Positions 46,120 to 56,712 of a stretch of 64,000 nt of DNA are shown here, in pieces. The stretch covers positions 64,975,438 to 65,039,437 of the forward strand of contig NC_037681.1 in NCBI RefSeq assembly GCF_003255815.1, given 5' to 3'. Positions within the stretch are counted from its first letter, which is position 1. Each line of letters starts with the position of its first letter. The notes beneath the pieces were generated by a model that had not been told where the DNA came from, did not search any database, and saw nothing but the letters and a program-made list of their open reading frames with translations. Position numbers and translations under genes: made by a program. This stretch comes from Theropithecus gelada. Lineage: Eukaryota > Chordata > Mammalia > Primates > Cercopithecidae.

Positions 46120-46652
46120 AAAGAAAATGTGGTTATATATACACCATGGCATACTACTCAGACATAAAAAGGAATGAAATAATGTTTTTTGCAGGAACTT
46201 GGATTGATTTGGAGGCCATTTTTCTAAGTGAACTAATCAGGAATGGAAAACCAAATATGGTTTATTCTCACTTATAAGTGGGAACTAAACTATGAGAATG
46301 CGAAGATACAGAGTGATATAATGGACTTCAGGGACTCAGGAGGAGAAATTGGGGTGGGGGTGATAGATAAAAGACTACATATTGGCCACAATATATACTG
46401 CTTGGGTGATGGGTACGCTAAAATGTCAGAATTCACCACTATAGAATTCATCCATGTAACCAAAAGCCACTTGTACCCCCAAAGCTATTCAAATAATCAG
46501 TAAAAAATTTGTTTTTAGCTTCCAACCTAAGGAAAAGTTGCATACCATTTACTTATACTTGTATGCCCTTTATAATAATACCAATTATTACATCTGCCTC
46601 ATTTATACCAAATAATTGGCATACCAATTATTTGCATCTACCCTTTTTTTCC

Positions 46653-46712
46653 TCTCTGTCTCTCTCTCTCTCTCTGTCTCTGTGTGTGTGTGTGTGCGTG
46701 TGTGTGTGTGTA
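46653..46712. repeat. (TC)n(TG)n microsatellite
   Basis: TC repeats pass into TG repeats, with GTCTCTG and GCG interruptions, just before an Alu. Confidence 0.92.
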
Positions 46713-46731
46713 AGTGTATAATACTTCTCAA

Positions 46732-47020
46732 CGGGGCGCAGTGGCTCACGCCTGTAATCCTAGCATTTTGGGAGGCCGAGGTGGGTGGATTGCCTGAGCT
46801 CAGGAGTTTGAAACCAGCCTGGCCAACATGGTGAAACCCCGTCTCTACTAAAAATGCAAAAACTTAGCCGGGCATGGTGGCGGATGCCTATAATCCCAGC
46901 TATTCAGGAGGCTGAGGCCGGAGAAGCACTTGAACCCAGGAGGTGGGGTTTGCAGTGAGCCAAGATCGTGCCACTGCACTCCAGAAATCTCAAACAAACA
47001 AACAAACAAACAAACAAAAA
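46732..47020 (+). mobile_element. AluS, 3' end deleted
   Basis: The left arm starts 'ggggcgcagtggctcacgcc'. At the 3' end 'gcactccag' joins directly to 'aaatctcaaacaaacaaac', dropping about 20 bp. The tail is (CAAA)n. Confidence 0.88.
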
Positions 47021-47079
47021 AAACCCAAAAAAGTCTCTGTATCTCTTTATATCTTTTAAATATATTTTAATCTATCTGT

Positions 47080-47850
47080 CTATATTGTTTTTCTGAACCA
47101 TTTGCAAGTAAGTTGCTGACATGATATCCCTTTACTTATAAGTACTTCAGTGTGAATTTTCTAACAAGAATATCCTCTTATGTAACCACAGTACAGTTAT
47201 CAAAATCAGGAAATTTGATGTTGGTGCAAAACTGTGATCTAATCCTTAAACCATACTCAGAGTTCATCAGTTGCCTCAATGATAGTCTTTATAGCTATTT
47301 TTCTTACACTAGTGTCCAGTTCACAATCATGCCTTTCCTTTGCTTGTCGTGTCTATTTAGTCTCCTTTAACCTTGAACAGTTCTTCAGTCTTTCTTTGGT
47401 CTCTTTTGCCATTGACAGTTTTGAGGAATAAAGGCCAGTTATTTTGTTGAATGTCCTTCATTCTGGATTTGTCTTCTGTTTTCTCATGATCATATTCAGG
47501 TTAGGCACTTTTGGCAAGTATATTACCAGAAGTGATGATGCACTTTATTGGTACGTCATATCAGGGAATGACATTTGTCTCATTATTGGTGATCTTGACT
47601 ATGATCAACTGGTGATCACAAAGGTGGATGACTTCCAGGTTTTCCAGTGTACAGTTACTGTTTTTCTTTTTATAACTAATAAGCAATCATGAGGCAATAC
47701 TTTGAAACTATTGAAGCATACTGTTCCTCATTAAACTTTCAGTTTTACCATACATTGATAAATAATCATGCCCAAATCAATTATTAATATAATGGTTGCC
47801 ATATTGTCCCTTCTACGTTCATTAATTGGCATTCTGTTATAAGGAGAAGC
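47080..47850. repeat. Ancient L1M-type segment, longest copy
   Basis: It runs from 'ctgaaccatttgcaagtaag' through 'ggccagttattttgttgaat' to 'aataatcatgcccaaatcaa'. Long stretches parallel 17185-17805. Confidence 0.6.
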
Positions 47851-47867
47851 TTCCCATTTTCCCTCTC

Positions 47868-47908
47868 ATATATGTATATACATATATATATATGTATGCA
47901 CATATGTT
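47868..47908. repeat. TA/TATG-rich microsatellite
   Basis: An imperfect ATATATGTATATACATAT run that is largely self-complementary. Confidence 0.8.
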
Positions 47909-47959
47909 TTAGTACCGATTGATTCTTGTGTTATTCAGTGGATTGAAATCTTTGCTTTC

Positions 47960-48262
47960 TTTTTTTTTTTTTTTTTTTTGTGAGACGGAGTCTCGCTGTG
48001 TCGCCCAGGCTGGAGTGCAGTGGCGCGATCTCGGCTCACTGCAAGCTCCGCCTCCCGGGTTCACGCCATTCTCCCGCCTCAGCCTCCGAGTAGCTGGGAC
48101 TACAGGCGCCCGCCACCTCGCCCGGCTAGTTTTTTGTATTTTTAGTAGAGACGGGGTTTCACCATGTTAGCCAGGATGGTCTCGATCTCCTGACCTCGTG
48201 ATCCACCCGCCTCGGCCTCCCAAAGTGCTGGGATTACAGGCTTGAGCCACCGCGCCCGGCCG
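47960..48262 (-). mobile_element. AluYR (Old World monkey type)
   Basis: This is a nearly unmutated antisense Alu with 'cctcgcccggctagttttt' and 'ggcttgagccaccgcgcccg'. A perfect 15 bp TSD, 'gaaatctttgctttc', lies at 47945-47959 and 48263-48277. It is one of the youngest insertions in the window. Confidence 0.95.
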
Positions 48263-48508
48263 GAAATCTTTGCTTTCATTATTTATTCTGATGTTCAAAT
48301 TGTCCCAGATTTTGTCTGTGAGAACCCTTTCAAGCTGGTCCCTTTGTCCTTTTGTCTAACGATTCTTTGTATACTTTTAAACTTTCTAATACAACAATGT
48401 GTTCCAGGATCATCTTGTACTTTCTCTGACATAGCCATGGAACCAGCAAGTCCTCCAAGGAACACTGATTCTTTTTAGTGGAAGGTGTTATTTAAAAACT
48501 CAGATACG

Positions 48509-48798
48509 AGGCCAGGCCAGTGGTTCATGCCTGTAACCCCAGCACTTTGGGAGGCCGAGATGTGCGGATCCCTTGAGTTCAGGCATTCAAGACAAGCATG
48601 GGCAACATGGTGAAACCTCATCTCTAAACAAAACGCAAAAATTAGCCGGACATGGTGGTACATGCCTGTAGTCCCAGCTCCTTGGGAGGCTGAGGTGGGA
48701 GGAATGCTGGACCCTGGAAGGGCAAGGCTTTCAGTGAGCTGTGATTGCGCCACTGCACTCTAGCCTGGGCAACAGAGCAAGACCCTGTCTCAAAAAAG
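48509..48798 (+). mobile_element. AluJ
   Basis: This is a diverged sense Alu with TSD 'aaactcagatacg' at 48496-48508 and 'aaactcagatatg' at 48799-48811 (12 of 13). Confidence 0.9.
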
Positions 48799-48804
48799 AA
48801 ACTC

Positions 48805-49593
48805 AGATATGGGTTCTAGATATACTCATTGTTACTGAGATGTAATTGCTTTTAGGCCCCCACAGGGGACAAAGCTAAAAAAATTTATGTTTATACATGT
48901 GAATCTGTGATCCATTTGAAGTTTATTCTTATCATGATGTAAGATATGTGTCTAATTACATTTTTTCCATATGACTCTGCAATTATCCTAGCATCATTTA
49001 CTAAAAAGTTCATCTTTGTCTCAATGATTTGACATGCCATTTTATTATATAATTTCCATATGTACTTTGTACCTTTTATTCTATTCTACTGGTCAGTCTG
49101 TCTATTCGTGTGCCAGTATCACAGTGTTTTAGTTATAGAAGCTTGATGTTTTAATGTTGGTATGGCTAGTCCCATCTCATAGGTTTTCATTATCAATATT
49201 TTCCTGACTAACCTTGCATGTTGTTTTTTCATACGAACTTTAATACCAACTTAGTTCTGTTAAAAAAAAAAAAGTGGTATTTGTATTGAGAGTGCATTGA
49301 ATTTATAAATCAGCTTAGAGAGAACAGACATCTTTATGCTGTTGAGTCATTCTGTCTTCTAGTAGGAGATATCTTTCCATTTGTTCAAGTCTACTCTTGG
49401 GGTTTTCAGGAGTCTTTAAAATTTTTCCTCACTTAGATTTTGCACACTTCTTGTTATGCTTATCTATATTTCATTTTCTTTGTTGCTATTAAGAGGAGAT
49501 TTTCTGGTTATTATGTGTGTACAGTATTTGAAGGCTATCAGTTTCTGAATATAACTTTATATCCTGCTACCTCACTGAATTTTTACTGTTTAA
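48805..49593 (-). mobile_element. Old L1 ORF2 segment
   Basis: The text 'ctgtgatccatttgaagttt', 'ttctactggtcagtctgtct', 'gagtgcattgaatttataaa' and 'cctgctacctcactgaattt' is reverse-complement ORF2. It is full of stops. Confidence 0.8.
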
Positions 49594-49608
49594 GGATACA
49601 TATATATA

Positions 49609-50113
49609 AAAGCCTGGGGCCGGGCGCAGTGGCTCAAGCCTGTAATCCCAGCACTTTGGGAGGCCGAGACGGGCGGATCACGAGGTCAGGAGATCGAGAC
49701 CATCCTGGCGAACACGGTGAAACCCCGTCTCTACTAAAAAATAGAAAAAAACTAGCCGGGCGAGGTGGCGGGCGCCTGTGGTCCCAGCTACTCAGGAGGC
49801 TGAGGCAGGAGAATGGCGTAAGCCCGGGAGGCGGAGCTTGCAGTGAGCCGAGATCGCGCCACTGCACTCCAGCCTGGGCGACAGAGCGAGACTCCGTCTC
49901 AAAAAAAAAAAAAAAAAAAAAAAGGCCTGGGTAACATGGTGAAATTAGCTGGGCATAGTGGTACATCCTTGTAGTCCCAGCTGCTCGGGAGGCTGAGGTA
50001 AGAGGATCACCAGAGCCCAAGGAGGTTGAGGCTGCAGTGAGCCATGAGTGTGCCACTGAACACCAGCTTGGGTGGCAGAGTGAAACTCTGTCTCAAAAAA
50101 AGAAAAAAAAAAG
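49609..50113 (+). mobile_element. AluJ 3' fragment, split by an AluYR
   Basis: A 5'-truncated Alu: 'aagcctgg' lies left of the AluYR, and 'ggcctgggtaacatggtgaa' through the A-rich tail lies to its right. TSD 'ggatacatatatata' at 49594-49608 is matched by 'ggatatatatatat' starting at about 50115. Confidence 0.78.
49618..49920 (+). mobile_element. AluYR nested in AluJ
   Basis: The Alu shows 'ggctcaagcctgtaatccc', 'aaactagccgggcgaggtgg' and 'gaatggcgtaagcccggg', the cercopithecid young type. Target duplication 'aaaagcctgg' (49608-49617) and 'aaaggcctgg' (49921-49930) lies within the AluJ start. Confidence 0.92.
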
Positions 50114-50174
50114 GGATATATATATATTTTTACTAAGACTATTACTTCAGAAAAGCTATAACAACAGCCATATT

Positions 50175-50480
50175 GGCCGGTCATGGTGGCTCACACCTGT
50201 AATCTCAGCACTTTGGGAGGCTGAGGCGGGCGCATCACCCAAGGTCGGGAGTTCGAGACCAGCCCGACTAACATGGAGAAACCCGGTCTCTACTAAAAAT
50301 ACAAAATAAGCTGGGCATGGTGGTGCATGCCTATAATCCCACTTACTTGGGAGGCCGAGGGAGGAGGATCACTTGAACCTGGAAGGTGGAGGTTGCGGTG
50401 AGCCAAGATTGTGCCATTGCACTCCAGCCTGGGCAAGAAGAGTGGAACTCTGTCTCAAAAACAAACAAACCAAAAAAAAC
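50175..50480 (+). mobile_element. AluS
   Basis: This is a sense Alu with an (AAAC)n tail. 'cagccat' flanks it at 50165-50171 and 50482-50488. Confidence 0.88.
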
Positions 50481-50719
50481 CCAGCCATGTCTTTGTCTCT
50501 ATCAATACAGTCAGCTCAAAAAAAATCTAAGTCCTCCCCTGTGAACATAAATTATTTTCAGATACTATTTGGTGCTTAAGTAGGCACATAATTTCTTTCA
50601 AGTCATTTGGAGTGTATTCAGTAAGCACAGAGTTGTCATTGTACAAATATATATTTTCCATATAGGTCCCTCAAAAATCAACTGGAAAATTCTCAAACCA
50701 ATACTTACTATTTCCATAC

Positions 50720-50820
50720 ATAAACACTGCTAGGCATTGGGTGTTGCAACAAAAAAAATGGAAGATGCTGACAGCAAAGACCTCCACTCAAGTTGCTTAG
50801 AGTGTAACTCAGGAGATAAG

Positions 50821-50851
<31 letters not shown>

Positions 50852-51250
50852 CTCTCTCTCTCTGTCTCTCTCTCCATATATGTATATATTTCTATACATG
50901 TATAAAGAAATTTGGCTGGCAGTTCAAGGCGTTATATAGAAAGATCTAAATGAGTTAATTGCAAAATAAGAAAGAGGTCAGAGGAAAAAGGAAGAGGGAG
51001 AGGGGAAGTTTCCTGGAAGAGGCAGAACCAGTCAGGCCTAGAAGCAGGGACAGTATTCCGAGAAACTGGGGTCTCAGGATAGCAGTGGTGGGATACTTAA
51101 GACAGGGGCCAGATAAAAGATCATGCCAGCATGGCTTCCTCTGGTGAGCTGTGTGTGGGAGATAAAATTGGAAACGTAGACTAATTTAGGTCAGATGGCG
51201 GGAGATCCTGGGTGTCAGGTTAGAGAGCTTAGACTTTACTTCCCTTCATC
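50720..51250 (-). repeat. L2 3' to internal region
   Basis: 'gctaggcattgggtgttgca', 'ggggccagataaaagatcat' and 'agagagcttagactttactt' follow reverse-complement L2. A CA/TC microsatellite interrupts it. Confidence 0.65.
50820..50875. repeat. (AC)n(TC)n microsatellite
   Basis: About 14 AC units followed by TC units, inside the L2 fragment. Confidence 0.93.
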
Positions 51251-53043
51251 CTCCATTCCTCATTATTATTAAGCTTTTAACAGTTATACTTACTTATTAA
51301 AATAGAAAACCGAGTTTATGTATCATATAGCTTCTTTGTTGCAAATTATCTTTTACTAGCGTCTTTAACTAGGGGAATAAAGTAGGAATAACCTGGAAAT
51401 TATGTTCATTTATATTTGATTTTCCTGCTTTTTAAATTAATGCTTTGAAGTGATTGGGGCAAGCCTTCTCCCAATTAAGGAGAAATCTCAGTACTTAATG
51501 AAGACCTTAAGAGAAAAGCTGAGAATCTACAGAAGTGCCTTCTTTTAGTGTAAATAGTGGCTCATTTAGTGCCTTTTAGAGCCTCTATTTCTTCCAGTAT
51601 GATTTCTGCCATGTTTTAAGTGTAGCCACCAGCACAAATGAAGAGGATGCAAAGACATTTCCCCATATTAAAACAATGAATTAATAAAGAGAGCTCTGTT
51701 CTGGATTAGTTATGCTTTTAATTTTAATATAAAATGGTCTCTTTAGAATCAAATGCTCTGTGGGACCTATATCTAGAAGGAGGAAGAATGAGCCCCCAGG
51801 ATTAAGGCTACAAAGAACTGACTGTGGTGCTCAATGTAAACAACAGCTGAGATTAACTATGCTAATGTTTTTATTAGGATTGTTATTATTTTTCTTTATA
51901 TTCTGGGTAAAGAGTTTTGAGTGGTTCAACCCAACCCTATTTTTCTCATAAGCCATATTATTATTTTTTGGTGCGTAATTTTTTAGAATGCAAGGATTTT
52001 CAGCAAAGCTAGGTGGTTGGTTTACAAGATATAAAGTTTGAAAATACCAAATTTTTACACAACATAATTGATGTAATGCAGTAATCATGTATTTTATTTC
52101 TTTGAAAATTGTATCCTCACTTGTGAAAATCAGAATACTATTTTAGTAGCATCTTATCTAATTAACTTTCATTGTCTGTTGACTGATGTATTTAGAAAAT
52201 CAAAATTAATGTAGGATAACCTGGTTGAGTTAACATTTATTTTAGTTTCTGTTCAGAAGGTAGCAAATATTGGTTAAACCAAAGCTCAGAGAGTAAGAAA
52301 GGTCAAATGAAGTTTATGAGATTCCATATGCTTTCTGGACAAAAATCTACTAGGCTACTGTTGGAAAAATAATTTGAAAAAGACATGTTTTTGAGTAGGC
52401 TTAATGTTCTTAATTTAGTGCTCCCCAAAAGAAGAGTATGAGAAAAACATTTAAATTTTGTTATTATGTTAAATACATCCCATGTTTATACCTAAAATAG
52501 TCAATGAAATTATTTTCCTGTGTCAAAGATTATTTCAGTGATTACCTGGACATTTGGGAAAGTTAGCAATTAATGCCAAGGGTTATTTATTTTGTCACTG
52601 GTTCAAAAATGCCTGTTTATACAAATCAAGACTTCCAGCAGCTTGAACCTTCTTTTTCTTTTTCTTTTTGAGCTGGTAGAGTCAATGGTTAAAGGACAGA
52701 AATTCTACAATTGATTGAGTTACAAACGAATACAGTGTTAATTAAGTCAGGCCATTGTCTTTAAAGTGGAGTCAGTACATTGCAAGTCAGATTTCTCTTG
52801 CTGTTTAGTCAAACTGCCTAAGGCTGCAACTGCTTCCTTATTAGGTTACTGGCTTTGGGGAGATGTCATTGTTTGCTGCTGTAGCTAGGCTTTCTGTTAA
52901 AAATCACAGCATGAGGCTTAAACTGCTGCAACCATTATCCAGTGCTAACATGTCACTAAAGGTCGGCTAATAGAACAAGAGGAAAAATATCAATCTTTAA
53001 TTTTAGATCAGCTAAGTAACCTGTAGCACCTGTTCATTTTCTC
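51251..53043. other. Repeat-poor low-copy sequence
   Basis: No transposon or exon was recognised. The subregion 52600-53000 has balanced composition and homeodomain-like and SOX-like words (gttaattaag, cattgtttgc), in the style of a non-coding regulatory element. This is inference only. Confidence 0.4.
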
Positions 53044-53210
53044 TCATCAACCCATTTAAAACAAGACTAGAGTGATCCTTTGATGGGCAGGCTATAAGAC
53101 TGTAATATTTTTTTGCCTTCTCTTATCGGAGGAAAGACTTTAAGAGTAAAGAACAGAAAAAATAAACTGTAAGTACATTTCTTTTAAAAATTGTATTTAG
53201 GAGGTAGAAT
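53044..53210. repeat. Local direct duplication, copy A
   Basis: It begins 'tcatcaacccatttaaaaca' and ends 'tatttaggaggtagaat'. It pairs with copy B at about 90 percent identity by eye, with a few small indels, and lies in otherwise low-copy DNA. Confidence 0.9.
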
Positions 53211-53874
53211 TATCTGATGTAATCCAATGATGACTAGGTTATTATAAATATTTTTTTAAAGAATAATTTTGTTTAATTTTCTGAAATTTACTTTTTAGAT
53301 AAAAACTAATCAATGAGGACATACTACAGTGGTCCAAAAAGCAAATTTTCCGTAGAGAGCAGAAACTCTTTCAAGCTTTAGATGACAACCAACTTACATT
53401 TACCTATTCAAATATAATAAACAGAATTAGAACTTAGCAGCTGCTAGCTTTCCCTTATATAGAGCTCAAGGCTCTGTCACAGTATGGGACAAAATGAAAG
53501 AAAACATCGTGGCCTGCTCTTAGGCGAGGTGAAAGGAAAGGATTGCTTCTGCAAACCACCATTAGCAAAACATTCCCAGTGATGCTAGACCAAGTACTAC
53601 ACTTAGCAAATAAACATGTAATAATAAGAGAAACATAAAATTTAGTAAACCTTTACAGTCCCCAAGTATATCCATCTTTTATTTAAATTAAAAAGTAAAT
53701 TATTACTCTGAGGCCTGTCTCTTTACTAGGCATTGAGAACATCAAAATGAGTCATAATATGTGTGTACCCTGCTCTTCCTCGTGGAACTTATGATCTATT
53801 ATTGATCCTCTGTATAAAACCTTTCTCAGAGCTGATACACATGCAGTTTTTGTTTGTTTTTGTTTTTGTTTGCT
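53211..53874. other. Low-copy sequence between duplication copies
   Basis: No gene or clear repeat is seen. A GTTTTT-rich run lies near 53850. Confidence 0.35.
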
Positions 53875-53985
53875 GGTGAGGGAGCTGAGATACAGGGAGG
53901 TGGTGACTTGTCTAAGGTCACAAGATAAGTGGCAGAGTAAGGATTAGAAGAATCCAGTGTTCTAACTTAAAGACTCGGTCTTTTT
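53875..53985 (-). repeat. MIR fragment
   Basis: 'ggagctgagatacagggagg' and 'gtcacaagataagtggcaga' are reverse-complement MIR. Confidence 0.7.
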
Positions 53986-54171
53986 TTTTCTAACTGTATC
54001 AAGATGAAGATACCAGAGGGGAGAAGGGGATTATGAAGGCACAGTTTTAATGGACACCTTGTAGAATAATACAAGCATGGAGTGACAGTGTGGGAGCCTT
54101 TGATTAAATATTAATTCTAATGATGAAAATCCAGAAGCCAGATATAATTTAAGTATCTTCAAAAGGAGGGA

Positions 54172-54348
54172 TCATCAACCCATTTAAAACAGGACTACAG
54201 TTATCCTTTGATCGGCAGGCTATAAGATTCTAATATTTTTTGCCTTCTCTTATCAGAGGGAAATTTAGACTTTAAGTAAGATTAAAGAATAGAAAAAATA
54301 AACTATAAGTAAATTTCTCTTAAAAATTTTATTTAAGAGGTAAGATTA
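54172..54348. repeat. Local direct duplication, copy B
   Basis: It carries the same 'tcatcaacccatttaaaaca' start, 'ggcaggctataaga' and 'gccttctcttatc' as copy A. It is about 10 bp longer through small insertions. Confidence 0.9.
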
Positions 54349-55618
54349 GCAAATTGTATCTTTTATATAGAGAGTTATATTTTGTCTATAACATTCATCA
54401 GTATCTGATCATATTCTTTTGGATCTGGCTATCTTAGACTGCTAGGACACACACACACACTCGCGCGCTCATACCCCTACACCTATGACCAATTTCACAT
54501 CTAAGATCTGACATTTAGCCCTAAAATCTCCTTCTTAGCCCAAAGCCGCTGTTGGCCTTGTCCTGGGCATTCCAACTTTTAGCATTTTCTTCAGTGGTCA
54601 CTTGTGTGATGTGTCTCTCCTGAGGTCTACATCAGAGCAGGCTCAGCCTCATTCTGCCACGACCATTTCCATCATCACAAGTACTTGATCTGTTTCACGT
54701 TTTATGGAATCGATAAATCTCATCCCTAAAGAGTCCAGCAGGCCTTTGATTCCTGACCTGACATTTGCTAATGCTATTCCTGATGACCTGCCACTACGGA
54801 TCTGCAGCAGTGCACTCTGTGTTTGACAACACTCATAATATGAATCAATATTCAGCATTCAGTAAGTGAGCTGGGGAGTCATTTCACTGCTGCAAAAGGC
54901 TGCGTTGCCCCTGGGCAGCTGTCAGAAATGGGTAGTTATTAATAGCCCTCTCTTTTCACTTAGCATAGTCAGTAGGGGTCAGGCATGAAATGATTTAATC
55001 AGTTTATGATATCTGTGACAGAGAGCACTTAAAATGTAATCACAAAATTTAGGTAGAAGTGTCCCTGGGCTGTTGTAATGTTTTTCTCACTTAATTTTCC
55101 CTAATGCTGATACAGTGTAGTGCACACTGAGAGACTGACCATACCACAAAATGACATATGACTTGGTGTTGGTTTCATCTCTCCCTCAGTAAAGTTGCCT
55201 TTTTAGTGACGGTTTTTACTTTACAACGTAGACCATAAATCCCTAAGGGTGAGTGAGTATAAATCCCTTGGGTTGGCTTGCTTGGCTCTGCAAAATGTGT
55301 CCAAAATGTGTTGAGGGGTCTTGAGGGTTGAGAAGAACTTGATTGAGCAGAAAAATCTCAAGCTCACGTTTTTTGTTGTTGTTGTTTTCTGTATCCTCAA
55401 AGAAAATGTGAATGTGCTAGGATTCAGAGGACATTGTCCAGGTACACAAACCTCTAGTAGAACATTATCTTATTGGGTCTTATTGGGTCCTCTAGCAATC
55501 ACTTGGAAATAAGCTCAGCGGAAGTAAGAGTGAAAACTGTTCTAGGCTGGTAGTTGGAAAGACAGTACCTCAGCAGGGATTGGTCAAGCTGGGAATTCAG
55601 GGTTCAAGTAAGAGAAGT
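54349..55618. other. Low-copy sequence
   Basis: A short (CA)n with CGCGCGC lies at 54449-54472. An open minus-strand frame at 54649-54858 (69 codons) lacks recognisable motifs. No gene is supported. Confidence 0.4.
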
Positions 55619-55639
55619 GGCTCTACAAAATGTTAGATG

Positions 55640-55803
55640 ATGCTGACGTGGTGGTGCATGCCTGTGGGGCTACTCCGGAGGCTGAGGCGGGAGGATCACC
55701 TGAGACCAGGAACTTGAGGCTGGAGTGCACCATGATCAAGCCTGTGAATAGTCACTGCACTCTAGCCTGGGCAACAGAGCAAGACCTCATCTCTAAAAAA
55801 CAA
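55640..55803 (+). mobile_element. AluJ fragment, internally deleted
   Basis: 'ggtggtgcatgcctgtgggg', 'gctgaggcgggaggatcacc' and 'ctctagcctgggcaacagag' identify a diverged Alu right portion with a short tail. Confidence 0.8.
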
Positions 55804-55904
55804 GAAAGATATGATAGGTGAAAGATGAACCTAAACTTAAAAGGCAGTGAAAAAAAATCATCATCACAGGTGTAAAAGTTAGCAATGTGTGGAACAAGAT
55901 TAGT

Positions 55905-56062
55905 ACAATGTTTGGGTCTTGGAATCTGGAATACCTAGTTTCAAATGCCGTCTCTGTACTATCGTTTCCTCATTTGAAATAATACCCATTTCATAGGGTT
56001 ATTGTGAGAATTAAATAAGAGCTTATGTAATATATCTGGCACATAGAAGTTCAAATAATATT
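55905..56062 (+). repeat. MIR
   Basis: The order matches a sense MIR: 'ggaatctggaatacctagtt', 'catagggttattgtgagaat', 'atatctggcacatagaagtt'. Confidence 0.78.
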
Positions 56063-56404
56063 ACTTCTCCTTCTCTCTTTCCTTGTCTCTAATGGCCTAA
56101 ATTTGGTTAATTATAATGCAAAAGGGAGGGCAAGTTTTGAGCTGAAGTGGCAGTGCAAAGGGATCATCACGATAGCTGTCCTTGACTGTCCCTCCTGCAG
56201 TACTGTCTGCCACTGGCCGCTAGGCCACCAGAAGCACACTAATCACTCTAAATATCCTGGTAAAGGAGTGGGGAAAACTTGGCCCTGGACATATTCCTGC
56301 AGATTTAGGGAAACTGAAGAAAGAGAAAAGCACAGAATATACTGAGTTCAGATTTGTGATTCTAATGTTAATTAATGCTTGCCTTCAGATGGGCTTAGTT
56401 CTTT

Positions 56405-56560
56405 TATTCAACAAGTATTTCCTTAGCATCCTACTATGTGCTTTCTGTGTGTTGGCAAAGTTTATGGGGACAACCAGCTCGAAGTCCCCTCCTGCCTCCT
56501 TCCTGACTCTGTTGGGTGGCATAGGATGAACGTTAGACAAAGACATGCCCCTTCTATATT
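56405..56560 (-). repeat. L2 3' end
   Basis: 'attcaacaagtatttcctta' and 'tcctactatgtgctttctgt' are the reverse complement of the L2 terminus. Confidence 0.7.
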
Positions 56561-56712
56561 TCTCTGTGAACCCAGAACCTTAAAAGCTCTGCCATTGTCC
56601 AAGACCCACTTATCTGTAAGTGCTTTGGTTTATACTGGTTCTTTGTCTATCTTTCTAAGCTAGAAAGCCATGGTCTCACATGAAACCACAAGCCCTGACA
56701 ACAGGTGTCTCC

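Larger units (their letters stand above)
41288..46505 (+). pseudogene. 5'-truncated dead L1 with six Alu insertions
   Basis: ORF2 sequence starts partway in and runs to a 3' end near 46505. L1 blocks: 41288-41320, 41617-43503, 43818-44381, 44699-44944, 45239-45303, 45601-45817 and 46120-46505. Frame remnants include PRLNQEEIENLNRPI at about 42340. The region of the reverse transcriptase catalytic aspartates (about 43098-43125) reads as Phe-Leu-Ala-Asp-Lys, so the second Asp is lost and the frame is broken. The 3' end ('tataagtgggaactaaacta', 'gcttgggtgatgggtacgct') fits an L1MA/L1PB age class. It cannot encode active protein. Confidence 0.9.

Noticed and set aside
46653..46712. TC/TG repeats, along with 42128-42198 and 50820-50875, considered as structured arrays (CRISPR-like or satellite)
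   Set aside because: These are simple dinucleotide microsatellites without spacers or complex units.
49440..50056. Long frames of 140-164 codons on both strands near 49.4-50.1 kb
   Set aside because: Most of their length is translated Alu (for example GVSPGGGACSEPRSRHCTPA), with no gene context.
54649..54858. 69-codon minus-strand frame with balanced composition, considered as an exon
   Set aside because: No recognisable domain, no supporting neighbouring exons, and no clear constrained splice sites.
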